64,000 nucleotides of DNA from Phytopythium helicoides (Eukaryota > Oomycota > Peronosporomycetes > Pythiales > Pythiaceae): the NCBI GenBank assembly GCA_024867545.1, contig JANFNE010000012.1:1-64000 (forward strand). Direction: 5' to 3'. Position 1 is the stretch's first letter. Each line of letters starts with the position of its first letter. The position numbers and the translations under genes were made by a program. Shown here in pieces: positions 23,537-32,834 of this stretch. Below the pieces are notes generated by a model. That model searched no databases. It had not been told where the DNA came from and was given only the letters and a program-made list of their open reading frames with translations.

Positions 23537-24742
23537 ATGACTAAAGGTCGCTTCGTCGTCAACCCGTTTGCGCCGCTCAACCTGACACCTCAGGACCAGG
23601 CAAACATCCAGGATCTAGCCAGCACGCTCATACAAGCAAACCTCGATCGCTACTCTGAATTCATCAAGTTGGGCAAGCGAAAGGTTGATACGACGCAGTG
23701 GAAGCTTACCAAGGAACGCGACGATGTTCAGGTGTACGTAGAGCGCCCACACGTCGTAGCCGCCCGCCCGCAAGACAAGTTCTCCGTTTCGGGTCTTCCC
23801 GCGCTCCTTTCGGTCGGAACCATGACCGGCAAGCTGGACGATACGATGTTCGGCGTAGTCAACCCGACACTTGAGATCATGAGGATCAAGGCGTCGTACG
23901 TCGACGATATTCAAGGCGCGGCAGTTCTGTCCACGATTGGCAGTCCAACAGTGGATGACCCGTTCTACTCCCTGGTCGTGAAGTGGATGGAGTTCGACAT
24001 TCCAGGCTCGTCGCTCAACCTCGTCAAGAACCGCGACTACATCTACGTCGAAGGAACTGGATACGTCTTTCTGGACAACGGAGAGCGAGTGGGCTACCAC
24101 CTGCTTCATTCTATCAACTTCCCACAGACCCACGAGCTTCCGAATCGTGTGCGGGGCAACATCTCCATCTGCGGCTTCTTCCGACAGATTGCAGGCGATG
24201 TTATGGAGCAGTACGTCACGGGTATCATGGATCCTCGTGGTGACATGATCCGGGTCCTAGCCGTGCCCAATCTCGCATCGGCTTTCTTGTCGACACTCAA
24301 GTATGCAAACTGCGGGCAACTTAAGAAATTGTCGTTCATGCTGGAGCAGAAGTACGACCAAGCCAGGGCTCATGGAACTCCGAACACTGAGCCAAAGTGT
24401 GTGACGTGCTCAAGTACTATCTCAGGTCGACGCATTGGCGACTTTGGAAAGAGTAGCAGCACCTGTAAGCTCTGCTTCGGCCACGTGTGCGCGTCATGCA
24501 AGATTCAGAAGAAGTTGAGCTTCGTCTCGGCCGATCTCATGCTTTCGCAGCGGAAGGTGACTTTTTGTACCCGTTGCCTCGCTGACGTGGCTCGGATGAA
24601 CACAGCTGACGTAGCCCGGAGCCAGATTATCGCCTCGGGTGGCAGTGGGAAGCTAGCGTACCAGTCATCAAACTCCTACCCAGGCTCGTTGAGTGCCTCC
24701 GAATGTAGCACAGTCTCCGACATGTCATCCTTCGCTAGTTAG
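23537..24742 (+). CDS. SF6: START-like plus FYVE-like zinc finger protein
   Basis: 401 residues starting MTKGRFVVNPFAPLNL with NPF at 9-11; six upstream in-frame codons begin only at GTG. It is the paralogue of SF2, sharing VEVERPHVVAARPQDK-like sequence (here YVERPHVVAARPQDKF), LDDTMFGVVNPTLEIMRIKASY, ISICGFFRQ and YVTGIMDPRGD. In this pair DPGG is DPRG. The finger is at 288-347 (CVTC, CKLC, CASC, CTRC) with the loop GRRIGDFGKSSST before the second pair. The tail ends SECSTVSDMSSFAS, the same Ser/acid pattern as in SF17 and SF19 to SF21. SF6 and SF7 are on the same strand, 679 bases apart. Confidence 0.92.
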   Translation: MTKGRFVVNPFAPLNLTPQDQANIQDLASTLIQANLDRYSEFIKLGKRKVDTTQWKLTKERDDVQVYVERPHVVAARPQDKFSVSGLPALLSVGTMTGKLDDTMFGVVNPTLEIMRIKASYVDDIQGAAVLSTIGSPTVDDPFYSLVVKWMEFDIPGSSLNLVKNRDYIYVEGTGYVFLDNGERVGYHLLHSINFPQTHELPNRVRGNISICGFFRQIAGDVMEQYVTGIMDPRGDMIRVLAVPNLASAFLSTLKYANCGQLKKLSFMLEQKYDQARAHGTPNTEPKCVTCSSTISGRRIGDFGKSSSTCKLCFGHVCASCKIQKKLSFVSADLMLSQRKVTFCTRCLADVARMNTADVARSQIIASGGSGKLAYQSSNSYPGSLSASECSTVSDMSSFAS

Positions 24743-25421
24743 GAATGCGGTCGACGCTGGAAACTGATGTCGTGCTTGGAAATAACCAATACCTTTGGAG
24801 TGTCATGAAATTGCGATGCGGTTTGAGATGCGATAAATGGACTATACTCTCTCGTTATGAAGTGTAGACAACAGGTTAGGCGACTCATGTGGGTCCCACA
24901 CGGATGCCGTGGTACCATGGCGTGCTACATTTGAAGTCAGCAGCGCAATCGAGTCAACGCTCTGTTGGATGTTGCCTTTTCGTCGGCGCTTCATGTCAGA
25001 GCCAGAAAAACATAGAACACCTTCGGGACGGTGAGCACGCGCTGCTTGGGTTGGTTGAGCCTCATTCAGAACACAGCCGAGTTCCAGCGGGGAATCATGG
25101 AGTCCGATTTTGACGCTAATTCATGCTGCTTGGTGAGCCTGTCTGCCTGCCTGAGCTCATTACGTTGCACCTTGAAGTTCGAACGACCGAGCGACTGTCG
25201 CCTTCGAGCCGGCAACACTATCCGCCACGGCCAAACCAACTTTCTGTCGAACGTGTTACTCGCTTGTACAACCCAAGTGAGACCATCAATGCGGATTCTG
25301 GAGAGCTTAGCCGGTTTCGGACCGCAACACTTTTCCATCCCACAACCTCATTTTCAAATTCACCAGTCCAGTCCAGTACCAGAACCCAACGTCGGCAAGC
25401 ACCGAAAGCCAACAACGTGTC
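24743..25421. other. Intergenic region containing the SF7 promoter
   Basis: 679 bases without a supported gene. The only clear signal is the Inr/FPR-like element at 25346-25361. Confidence 0.4.
25346..25361 (+). promoter_or_regulatory. Oomycete Inr/FPR-like core promoter of SF7
   Basis: CCTCATTTTCAAATTC closely follows the Phytophthora initiator/flanking-region consensus GCTCATTYYNCAWTTT. It lies 61-76 bases upstream of the SF7 ATG, a normal leader length. Confidence 0.65.
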
Positions 25422-26594
25422 ATGGCGAAAGACCGTTGCATGGCCAGCCCCTTCAGAGACCTACAACTCTCCATCGAAGATCGACAAGGACTCGACAACC
25501 TCGCCAGATCACTCGTGCAGACCACCTTCGACAAGTACCTCGCGTACCTCGGGAGGAAGCAACGCACCGTCGATCCCCGAGTATGGAAACTCGCCAAACA
25601 AAAGGAAAACGTACAAGTGTACACGGAACGACCCACCGGAGAAGGCTCCCACCAGTTCGGACAAGACGACACCCCCTCCGAACTACCCGCCATCAAGGTC
25701 GTCGGCAAACTCGAAGGACGACTCGATGACCTCATGTTCGGCGTCGTCAACCCGACGCAGGACGTCATGCGCATCAAGGCGTCGTACGTGGACGACATCA
25801 GCGGCGCCGCCATACTCGCGTCCATCGTCGAGCCGACGCCAGACAACCCGTTCGAGTCGCTCTCCGTCAAGTGGATGGAGCTCGTGCTGCCGCTCAACTC
25901 GATCAACCTCGTCAACAACCGCGACTACGTGTTGATCGAAGGCACGGGGTATGTGACGCTGCCGAGTGGCGAGCAAGTCGGTTACCACTTGCTGCACTCG
26001 GTCAACTTCCCTCAGACACATCCGCTCCCAGGGTGCACGCGCGCCAACATGTCCAAGTGCGGCTTCTTCCGACAGGTCTCTCGCAACACCATCGAGGTGT
26101 ACGCGACCGGCATCATGGATCCTGGTGGCGACTTGATTCGCATGTTGTTGATCCCGAGCATGGCGTCGATGTTTTTGCGGATGCTTCGGTACGCGTCTTG
26201 CGGGTTGAGCAAGAAGCTGACGTGGTTGTTGGAGCAGAAGTTCAGTGAGTCGAAGCAGGCGAGTGGGAAGCGTCGAGACCCGAAGTGTGTGACTTGTTCG
26301 GTGGTGACGGGTAGTGGTTTTCTGAGTGGCTCGAGCTCGTGTCAGTTGTGTTCGGGTCGTCTTTGCGGGATGTGCAAGATCGAGCGCAAGTTGAGTTTCA
26401 TAACGGTGGATACGACCTTGAATCGTCGTCGTGTGATTTTTTGCAAGCGTTGTGTACAAGCGGGGGCTGATCTGAGCGCTGTGGATGCTGCCATAGCTCA
26501 GATTCGTTCTAACAGATATTCGAAGAGCCTCAGTTTTGCTGATGGTGTAACGGAGAGTAGCACGATCTCCGACATGACCTCGCTGGCAAATTAG
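25422..26594 (+). CDS. SF7: START-like plus FYVE-like zinc finger protein (SPF subfamily)
   Basis: 390 residues starting MAKDRCMASPFRDLQL; the NPF motif is SPF here (residues 9-11). START-like signatures: LDDLMFGVVNPTQDVMRIKASYV, VNNRDYVLIEGTG, GEQVGYHLLHSVNFPQTHPL, CGFFRQ, YATGIMDPGGD. Finger at 289-344 (CVTC, CQLC, CGMC, CKRC); the loop between the first and second pairs is Gly/Ser-rich (GSGFLSGSSS) and four residues shorter than in SF2/SF6, with no basic or His residue. The tail is SSTISDMTSLAN. The coding core is almost identical at DNA level to SF8, SF9, SF11 and SF14. From the last zinc pair onward SF7 has its own sequence (VQAGADLSAV against IQSAAQMSAV in the others), a likely recombination edge. 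Confidence 0.92.
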   Translation: MAKDRCMASPFRDLQLSIEDRQGLDNLARSLVQTTFDKYLAYLGRKQRTVDPRVWKLAKQKENVQVYTERPTGEGSHQFGQDDTPSELPAIKVVGKLEGRLDDLMFGVVNPTQDVMRIKASYVDDISGAAILASIVEPTPDNPFESLSVKWMELVLPLNSINLVNNRDYVLIEGTGYVTLPSGEQVGYHLLHSVNFPQTHPLPGCTRANMSKCGFFRQVSRNTIEVYATGIMDPGGDLIRMLLIPSMASMFLRMLRYASCGLSKKLTWLLEQKFSESKQASGKRRDPKCVTCSVVTGSGFLSGSSSCQLCSGRLCGMCKIERKLSFITVDTTLNRRRVIFCKRCVQAGADLSAVDAAIAQIRSNRYSKSLSFADGVTESSTISDMTSLAN

Positions 26595-27339
26595 CTACGT
26601 AAGACTGCAGTGATGAATAAATTGGTGGACGCAAAGAGATCGGCTACGATAGTCCTGCATTTTTTGACGAGGATAGAAAAGGCCCTAGACATGAATCGGC
26701 AATTGTAAGATCATGCGAGGTTACCGTAGCAGGTTGCGAGTCTTATGTGTGCGTTATTTGGTAAAAGATATCTAGCATTGAGCAGGCATTAAGACTGCGT
26801 CTGGGGGCATCGCAATACTTGGACTTCACTTGAGGTTATCTCTCGAACGACAAGTGTAAGCTAGTCTTGGATCGTATCACGAATGCAAGGATTGCTACTT
26901 CTCCGGATACTCATCAATCATAGTTAAATAGGACCGCACTACGCAACTTCTAAATCGTTCTCGCGAGTTGTACGCTCCCAAGACAACGTGCGGACATGAA
27001 TATCACGTGCCATAGAACTTGGTTTTGCAGTTAATGGGAGTGCTCAATGAGTTCGCGAAGTCTTGAGTAACAAAGCAAGTTGCAAAACATTAGTGTAGCA
27101 TGGTAACGGACACTTCACGAGTCAATCAGATGATGTATGCATGCTATCGCACTTAGCTTCGCTTTTTACATGTGTTTGCATTTCACACATCGTTCATAAG
27201 ATCGTCATGAAACAACAACGAGATCAGCAAACAACCAGACACAATTTCAATGCGCAAAGTGCTTCGTTTCAACCACTACGATAAGCAAATCCAACCCGGA
27301 ATTGAGAGCTGCGCAACAAACACGAAGGAAACCACCGAA
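26595..27339. other. Convergent spacer between SF7 and SF8
   Basis: 745 bases of AT-richer sequence between two convergent, inverted paralogues. I see no gene, no repeat arms continuing from the genes and no polyadenylation cluster that I would assign with confidence. Confidence 0.4.
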
Positions 27340-28521
27340 TCAGTCTCCCAACGATGGCTCTGTAGCCGACGATTTGTCCACGAGGCTATCGGTCGAGCAA
27401 TCACCGAAGCTCAAACTCTTGGAGCGATTGTTACTGTGGATCTGAGCGATCGCGGCATCCACAGCGCTCATTTGAGCAGCAGATTGAATGCACCGCTTGC
27501 AAAAAGTCACGCGACGACGAGTCAAAGTCGTATCCACCGTTATGAAACTCAACTTGCGCTCGATCTTGCACATCCCGCAAAGACGACCCGAACACAACTG
27601 GCAAGTGTCAAAACCACCGAGAAACCCGCTACTCGTGATTGCCGAACAAGTCACACACTTCGGGTCTCGACGTTTCCCACTCGCCTGCTTCGACTCACTG
27701 AACTTCTGCTCCAACAACCACGTCAGCTTCTTGCTCAACCCGCAAGACGCGTACCGAAGCATCCGCAAAAACATCGACGCCATGCTCGGGATCAACAACA
27801 TGCGAATCAAGTCGCCACCAGGATCCATGATGCCGGTTGCGTACACCTCGATGGTGTTGCGAGAGACCTGTCGGAAGAAGCCGCACTTGGACATGTTGGC
27901 GCGCGTGCACCCTGGGAGCGGATGTGTCTGAGGGAAGTTGACCGAGTGCAGCAAGTGGTAACCGACTTGCTCGCCACTCGGCAGCGTCACATACCCCGTG
28001 CCTTCGATCAACACGTAGTCGCGGTTGTTGACGAGGTTGATCGAGTTGAGCGGCAGCACGAGCTCCATCCACTTGACGGAGAGCGACTCGAACGGGTTGT
28101 CTGGCGTCGGCTCGACGATGGACGCGAGTATGGCGGCGCCGCTGATGTCGTCCACGTACGACGCCTTGATGCGCATGACGTCCTGCGTCGGGTTGACGAC
28201 GCCGAACATGAGGTCATCGAGTCGTCCTTCGAGTTTGCCGACGACCTTGATGGCGGGTAGTTCGGAGGGGGTGTCGTCTTGTCCGAACTGGTGGGAGCCT
28301 TCTCCGGTGGGTCGTTCCGTGTACACTTGTACGTTTTCCTTTTGTTTGGCGAGTTTCCATACTCGGGGATCGACGGTGCGTTGCTTCCTCTCGAGGTACG
28401 CGAGGTACTTGTCGAAGGTGGTCTGCACGAGTGATCTGGCGAGGTTGTCGAGTCCTTGTCGATCTTCGATGGAGAGTTGTAGGTCTCTGAAGGGGCTGGC
28501 CATGCAACGGTCTTTCCCCAT
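27340..28521 (-). CDS. SF8: START-like plus FYVE-like zinc finger protein (SPF subfamily, inverted partner of SF7)
   Basis: 393 residues, MGKDRCMASPFRDLQL at the start (ATG at 28521; 15 upstream codons begin only at GTG). It matches SF7 at nearly every position up to about residue 288, for example sharing the ThrThr of VQTTFDKY that SF9/11/14 have as ThrAsn. The finger (289-344: CVTC, CQLC, CGMC, CKRC) differs in its first loop (AITSSGFLGGFDT). The tail DKSSATEPSLGD resembles that of SF14 rather than SF7. SF8 is thus a mosaic: SF7-like body, SF14-like tail. It is convergent with SF7. Confidence 0.92.
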   Translation of the reverse strand: MGKDRCMASPFRDLQLSIEDRQGLDNLARSLVQTTFDKYLAYLERKQRTVDPRVWKLAKQKENVQVYTERPTGEGSHQFGQDDTPSELPAIKVVGKLEGRLDDLMFGVVNPTQDVMRIKASYVDDISGAAILASIVEPTPDNPFESLSVKWMELVLPLNSINLVNNRDYVLIEGTGYVTLPSGEQVGYHLLHSVNFPQTHPLPGCTRANMSKCGFFRQVSRNTIEVYATGIMDPGGDLIRMLLIPSMASMFLRMLRYASCGLSKKLTWLLEQKFSESKQASGKRRDPKCVTCSAITSSGFLGGFDTCQLCSGRLCGMCKIERKLSFITVDTTLTRRRVTFCKRCIQSAAQMSAVDAAIAQIHSNNRSKSLSFGDCSTDSLVDKSSATEPSLGD

Positions 28522-28581
28522 AGTGCTGGGCTGAGGTGTGGCGCCTTGGCTGGTTGCTGCTGTCACGTGCTGTTGGGCTGG

Positions 28582-28596
28582 TGAATTCCGAAGTGA
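28582..28596 (-). promoter_or_regulatory. Inr/FPR-like element upstream of SF8
   Basis: On the minus strand CTCACTTCGGAATTC, followed by ACCAG as in the SF7 promoter (AATTCACCAG). It lies 61-75 bases upstream of the SF8 ATG, the same distance as in SF7, so the inverted pair keeps a related promoter. Confidence 0.5.
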
Positions 28597-29808
28597 GTGG
28601 TGTCTCTGGGATCGGTTTGGTTGTCGCTCACGTTGCCATGTTCATCTCGAATTACAAGAGAGGGCCAATCCAGCAAAGCGGCTGGGAAGCTCCATTGATG
28701 GTCTCACTAAGCATGTAATGAGCTTCGACGGAAGCTTTTTGGTTGGGCTAAAGCGCAAAGTATTGCTCTCATGACGCACGGTGTTGCCGCGTCCCTCATG
28801 GCGGAATGAGGGTGACAGTATCGCTTCAGGTGAAAAGCACAGAAAAACGCTCGAACTTCAAGGTGTCGTAATGACCTCCATCGGTTCGATCGATCCGATC
28901 GAACACCATCCACTGTGAGGATTAGCAAGACTTGGTTCGGAATGAACTCCTCCCACGCCGCCGAACTCGACGCAGTTCCGCGGAGTGCATTAGACGCCGA
29001 TAACCCAATGCAGCCAAACTCACTGCCATCCGCTTTCGGTGATGGTGTGTTCTCTCTTTTCTGGTTCTGTCAAGAAGTCAGCACTGTGTCAGTCCTTCCT
29101 TCCAAAAGATCTCACAAGGAAAGCAACTAACTGACTTGATTCCCGATCGGTCAGAACTGAGTAGCATGAATGTGAACCGTTTGCTCAGCCTTAGACTCTC
29201 CGTGCATGAGAGCCCACTATAGGCTTTTTGATAGATAGAGCAATCCGTGCATTTGTAAGCTGCCGGGGCCAGCACGAGTTGTCGACGATTCGATGACGAC
29301 AGGCGCAAGGCGACAGGCAATGGATTACCGTGGCACTCCAGCGTCGGCTCCCGACATGTGCTACACTCTCAAACATCATTGAACATGTACTGTATCTCCT
29401 CACGCTACTCCAGCAGCTGGAGTCCAGCTCATACAGCGTTGGTTGACCCTCATCACTCGCTGTCGGCGATCGATAAACTGGATATGCGCTGGGATTTCTC
29501 CTCAACGCACTGAAAAGAGCGATTAGTCGGCTATTTCATCACAAACCCCCAGCCAAGAGACGACTTGTGAAGAAAGGAGGGTTTCGAGAGCGCGGATGAT
29601 GACATTTCCTGATGACTGCAAGTGACGAACTAGCATCGCCTTGAAATTTGCGGGAGTGACTCTGGAGGCTAAACACCAAAAATGCTGGTGATCTCAAACA
29701 GATCATCGCGAGGGCCGACGCCTCCGGGCATCTCAAGATGGTCATTTCTTCCTCTCAATCTTCCTTGATCCTTAGCTTGCCTTGTCACGTTGGAGTCGCA
29801 GCCATTAA
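28597..29808. other. Intergenic region left of the tandem duplication
   Basis: About 1.2 kb with short frames on both strands and no recognisable gene. It ends where the duplicated block begins. Confidence 0.35.
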
Positions 29809-29820
29809 CGCTTGAACTGT

Positions 29821-31340
29821 TGAAGCGCATCATACAAACAAAAGCGTCATTCCAACTTCTCCTTCATTCGTTGCCTCCTAAACAACATAAAACAGACCCA
29901 GACCAGGCTCGACTACTCCCAAGGGACACTCGATACGAATCCGTGCTGCTGTCTACGAATTGATGGTGCTAGCTACAATTCACAAAGAGGTGGCATCTAC
30001 TAATCCAAAACTCACTTTCAACAGCATCCAATCGTGCAAACTCCTTGGGCCACACCAGAGCGCCAGCAGTTGACCAGGAGGCCACGAAGCGCCAAGAATA
30101 TAGACGCTTATGGCTCCGAGACCGCAACGCTGCAAATTTTGTCTCTTCCAGGCTCCTAGGCTCCGAAATGTCGACGCTCCAAGAGTTGTTGGCTCCCAGG
30201 CTTCAAAATGGCTCCAAGGTTTCGAGACCAACGTTTCAATGTGTGGACGGTTCAGCGCTCGAGTGCTCCTATGCTTCTGTGCCTCGAGGATCCAAGATAC
30301 CAAGGACGACCTCAAGACACAGTGAGCGAATTTTCGAGTTTCTGTTTGCTTCGCGATCACGGAAGGAACTCAAAGTCGGACAGCTCAATATACTCATAAA
30401 CCGCAAAACGGCACACGACGGGTGTGGTGTTCGCTGCATGATTGATGCTAAAGAGATCGTGTGTATTGCGCGACGACGAGTGCGTGTGGTCAAGTTGTAC
30501 AAGGTGGTTTAACGACGAAATATGTTTCCGCACCTGTGCGTTTTGTCGGCTCCAGCTCGCCATCAGGTCTTTTCTCTCGCGATGACTGCTATTTCTGGGA
30601 TGAGAGTTCTCTCGGAGCGCTTAGTTGTTGTTGTTGTACTTCACTCGTCGAGCCTTCACGAGGTGTTGGAACTCCTGGACGTGGGTTTGGCGATGACGTT
30701 GATATATGTCTAGCGGCTGGGTCCGATTCCAGTTTTGATACCAACGATAGCTCTGGTGGCAAAGTTGGTGGATGTCCGCGACTCCTTGGACTAAACTTTG
30801 TTCAAGAGAGGGCCATTGTTGGTAATGATATCCAGATCGCTGGCATCCTTGTTGAGTGGGAGACCATTGTTCTCACGCACCACAGCAAGCGTCGTGGACG
30901 GCTCGACTACGGTACCGGAAACAATACTCTCGCGAGGTGTCTGCAATTCTTCCATGCACAAGAAAATCGACGAGAGCAAATCTATGAGGAATATGGACAG
31001 AATTGGCTCTCTAGTTGCTTACTTGGTGATCTAACGGCCACGGGTTTTAGAGTCTTTGTGAGGATCACATCCAAAACAACTGCCACGAGCTAGTGCGGCA
31101 GCTCTGGTGCAGGTTTACAGTACCAGTACACTGTACGTAATGCATCCTTGCAGGAACGTCATGGCACCTGGTCTCGACATCTGGTCGTCGTCATACGATT
31201 CAAAGGGAACTACAGTATTGCACGCTTTTTCGCGAGCCCTCGGACCAGCATTAGCTTTCTACAGCCGTTTGACAAGCTGGTCGTGAAGAGTTCGTCGAAG
31301 GGAGATCAATGCACCCTATCGTCACATGAGACGAATCTCT
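29821..31340. other. Non-family sequence inside duplicated block, copy 1
   Basis: About 1.5 kb. Overlapping frames exist at 30045-30512 (starting partway) and 30461-31093 (210 codons), but neither begins with an ATG or shows a known domain; decayed mobile DNA is possible. Around 30105-30235 the words GGCTCC(A/G)AG, GGCTCCTAG and GGCTCCCAG recur, suggesting a degenerate short repeat. Confidence 0.4.
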
Positions 31341-31347
31341 CCGTTTA

Positions 31348-31362
31348 ACATTTCAGTTTTCG
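31348..31362 (+). promoter_or_regulatory. Inr/FPR-like element of SF9
   Basis: ACATTTCAGTTTTCG fits YCAYTTY plus CAWTTT loosely. It is 34-48 bases upstream of the SF9 ATG and is present unchanged at 36640-36654 before SF11. Confidence 0.45.
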
Positions 31363-31395
31363 AAACCTTCCACACAAGTACATCGACCACCGACG

Positions 31396-32589
31396 ATGGG
31401 GAAAGACCGTTGCATGGCCAGCCCCTTCAGAGACCTACAACTCTCCATCGAAGATCGACAAGGACTCGACAACCTCGCCAGATCACTCGTGCAGACCAAC
31501 TTCGACAAGTACCTCGCGTACCTCGGGAGGAAGCAACGCACCGTCGATCCCCGAGTATGGAAACTCGCCAAACAAAAGGAAAACGTACAAGTGTACACGG
31601 AACGACCCACCGGAGAAGGCTCCCACCAGTTCGGACAAGACGACACCCCCTCCGAACTACCCGCCATCAAGGTCGTCGGCAAACTCGAAGGACGACTCGA
31701 TGACCTCATGTTCGGCGTCGTCAACCCGACGCAGGACGTCATGCGCATCAAGGCGTCGTACGTGGACGACATCAGCGGCGCCGCCATACTCGCGTCCATC
31801 GTCGAGCCGACGCCAGACAACCCGTTCGAGTCGCTCTCCGTCAAGTGGATGGAGCTCGTGCTGCCGCTCAACTCGATCAACCTCGTCAACAACCGCGACT
31901 ACGTGTTGATCGAAGGCACGGGGTATGTGACGTTGCCGAGTGGCGAGCAAGTCGGTTACCACTTGCTGCACTCGGTCAACTTCCCGCAGACGCATCCGCT
32001 CCCAGGGTGCACGCGCGCCAACATGTCCAAGTGCGGCTTCTTCCGACAGGTCTCTCGCAACACCATCGAGGTGTACGCGACCGGCATCATGGATCCTGGT
32101 GGCGACTTGATTCGCATGTTGTTGATCCCGAGCATGGCGTCGATGTTTTTGCGGATGCTTCGGTACGCGTCTTGCGGGTTGAGCAAGAAGCTGACGTGGT
32201 TGTTGGAGCAGAAGTTCAGTGAGTCGAAGCAGGCGAGTGGGAAACGTCGAGACCCGAAGTGTGTGACTTGTTCGGTGGTGACGGGTAGTGGTTTTCTGAG
32301 TGGCTCGAGCTCGTGTCAGTTGTGTTCTGGGTATCTTTGCGGGACGTGCAAGGTTGAGCGCAAGTTGAGTTTCATAACGGTGGATACGACCTTGACTCGT
32401 CGTCGCGTGACTTTTTGCAAGCGGTGCATTCAATCCGCTGCTCAGATGAGCGCTGTGGATGCCGCTATTGCTCAAATACACGAGACGAGACGCTCGAAGG
32501 GAACCAGCTTTGTGAATCACGCGCCTCTGATGGACAACGCAAGTTTGGACTCGTATGCGATAACGGAACAATCGATCTCGGGTGTATGA
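31396..32589 (+). CDS. SF9: START-like plus FYVE-like zinc finger protein (SPF subfamily)
   Basis: 397 residues starting MGKDRCMASPFRDLQL. The body equals SF7 except a few residues (VQTNFDKY). The finger at 289-344 reads CVTC, CQLC, CGTC, CKRC with the loop GSGFLSGSSS, so it matches SF7 in the first half and SF14 in the second half. The tail (NASLDSYAITEQSISGV) is shared only with SF11. Divergence from SF7 in silent positions begins around codon 180 (GTG ACG TTG here, GTG ACG CTG in SF7), marking a switch of relationship inside the gene. It is convergent with SF10, 245 bases away. Confidence 0.92.
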   Translation: MGKDRCMASPFRDLQLSIEDRQGLDNLARSLVQTNFDKYLAYLGRKQRTVDPRVWKLAKQKENVQVYTERPTGEGSHQFGQDDTPSELPAIKVVGKLEGRLDDLMFGVVNPTQDVMRIKASYVDDISGAAILASIVEPTPDNPFESLSVKWMELVLPLNSINLVNNRDYVLIEGTGYVTLPSGEQVGYHLLHSVNFPQTHPLPGCTRANMSKCGFFRQVSRNTIEVYATGIMDPGGDLIRMLLIPSMASMFLRMLRYASCGLSKKLTWLLEQKFSESKQASGKRRDPKCVTCSVVTGSGFLSGSSSCQLCSGYLCGTCKVERKLSFITVDTTLTRRRVTFCKRCIQSAAQMSAVDAAIAQIHETRRSKGTSFVNHAPLMDNASLDSYAITEQSISGV

Positions 32590-32834
32590 AATTGAGCTTA
32601 AGTTTCTAGAAGATCATACCTGTGGTGAATCAAAACTGTGTGGTCATTCTAGTGCAGTTGTCAACAGGATATTCACATAGTGAACAGGAATCGGATTCGA
32701 AATTTTGGATGGATTGTGTGGAATGCAGACCGCCAATGCTCGGTGTCATTCATGCTCTTCTTCTCGTGGCTACCAAACAGATTGATACAAGTGCTACGAT
32801 ACATGGTCCGCCACAGACTGGTGGCAATTCTACA

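Noticed and set aside
30461..31093. 210-codon frame in the duplicated block as a real gene
   Set aside because: The frame runs on from upstream without an ATG at its start, has no recognisable domain, and overlaps other frames of similar length.
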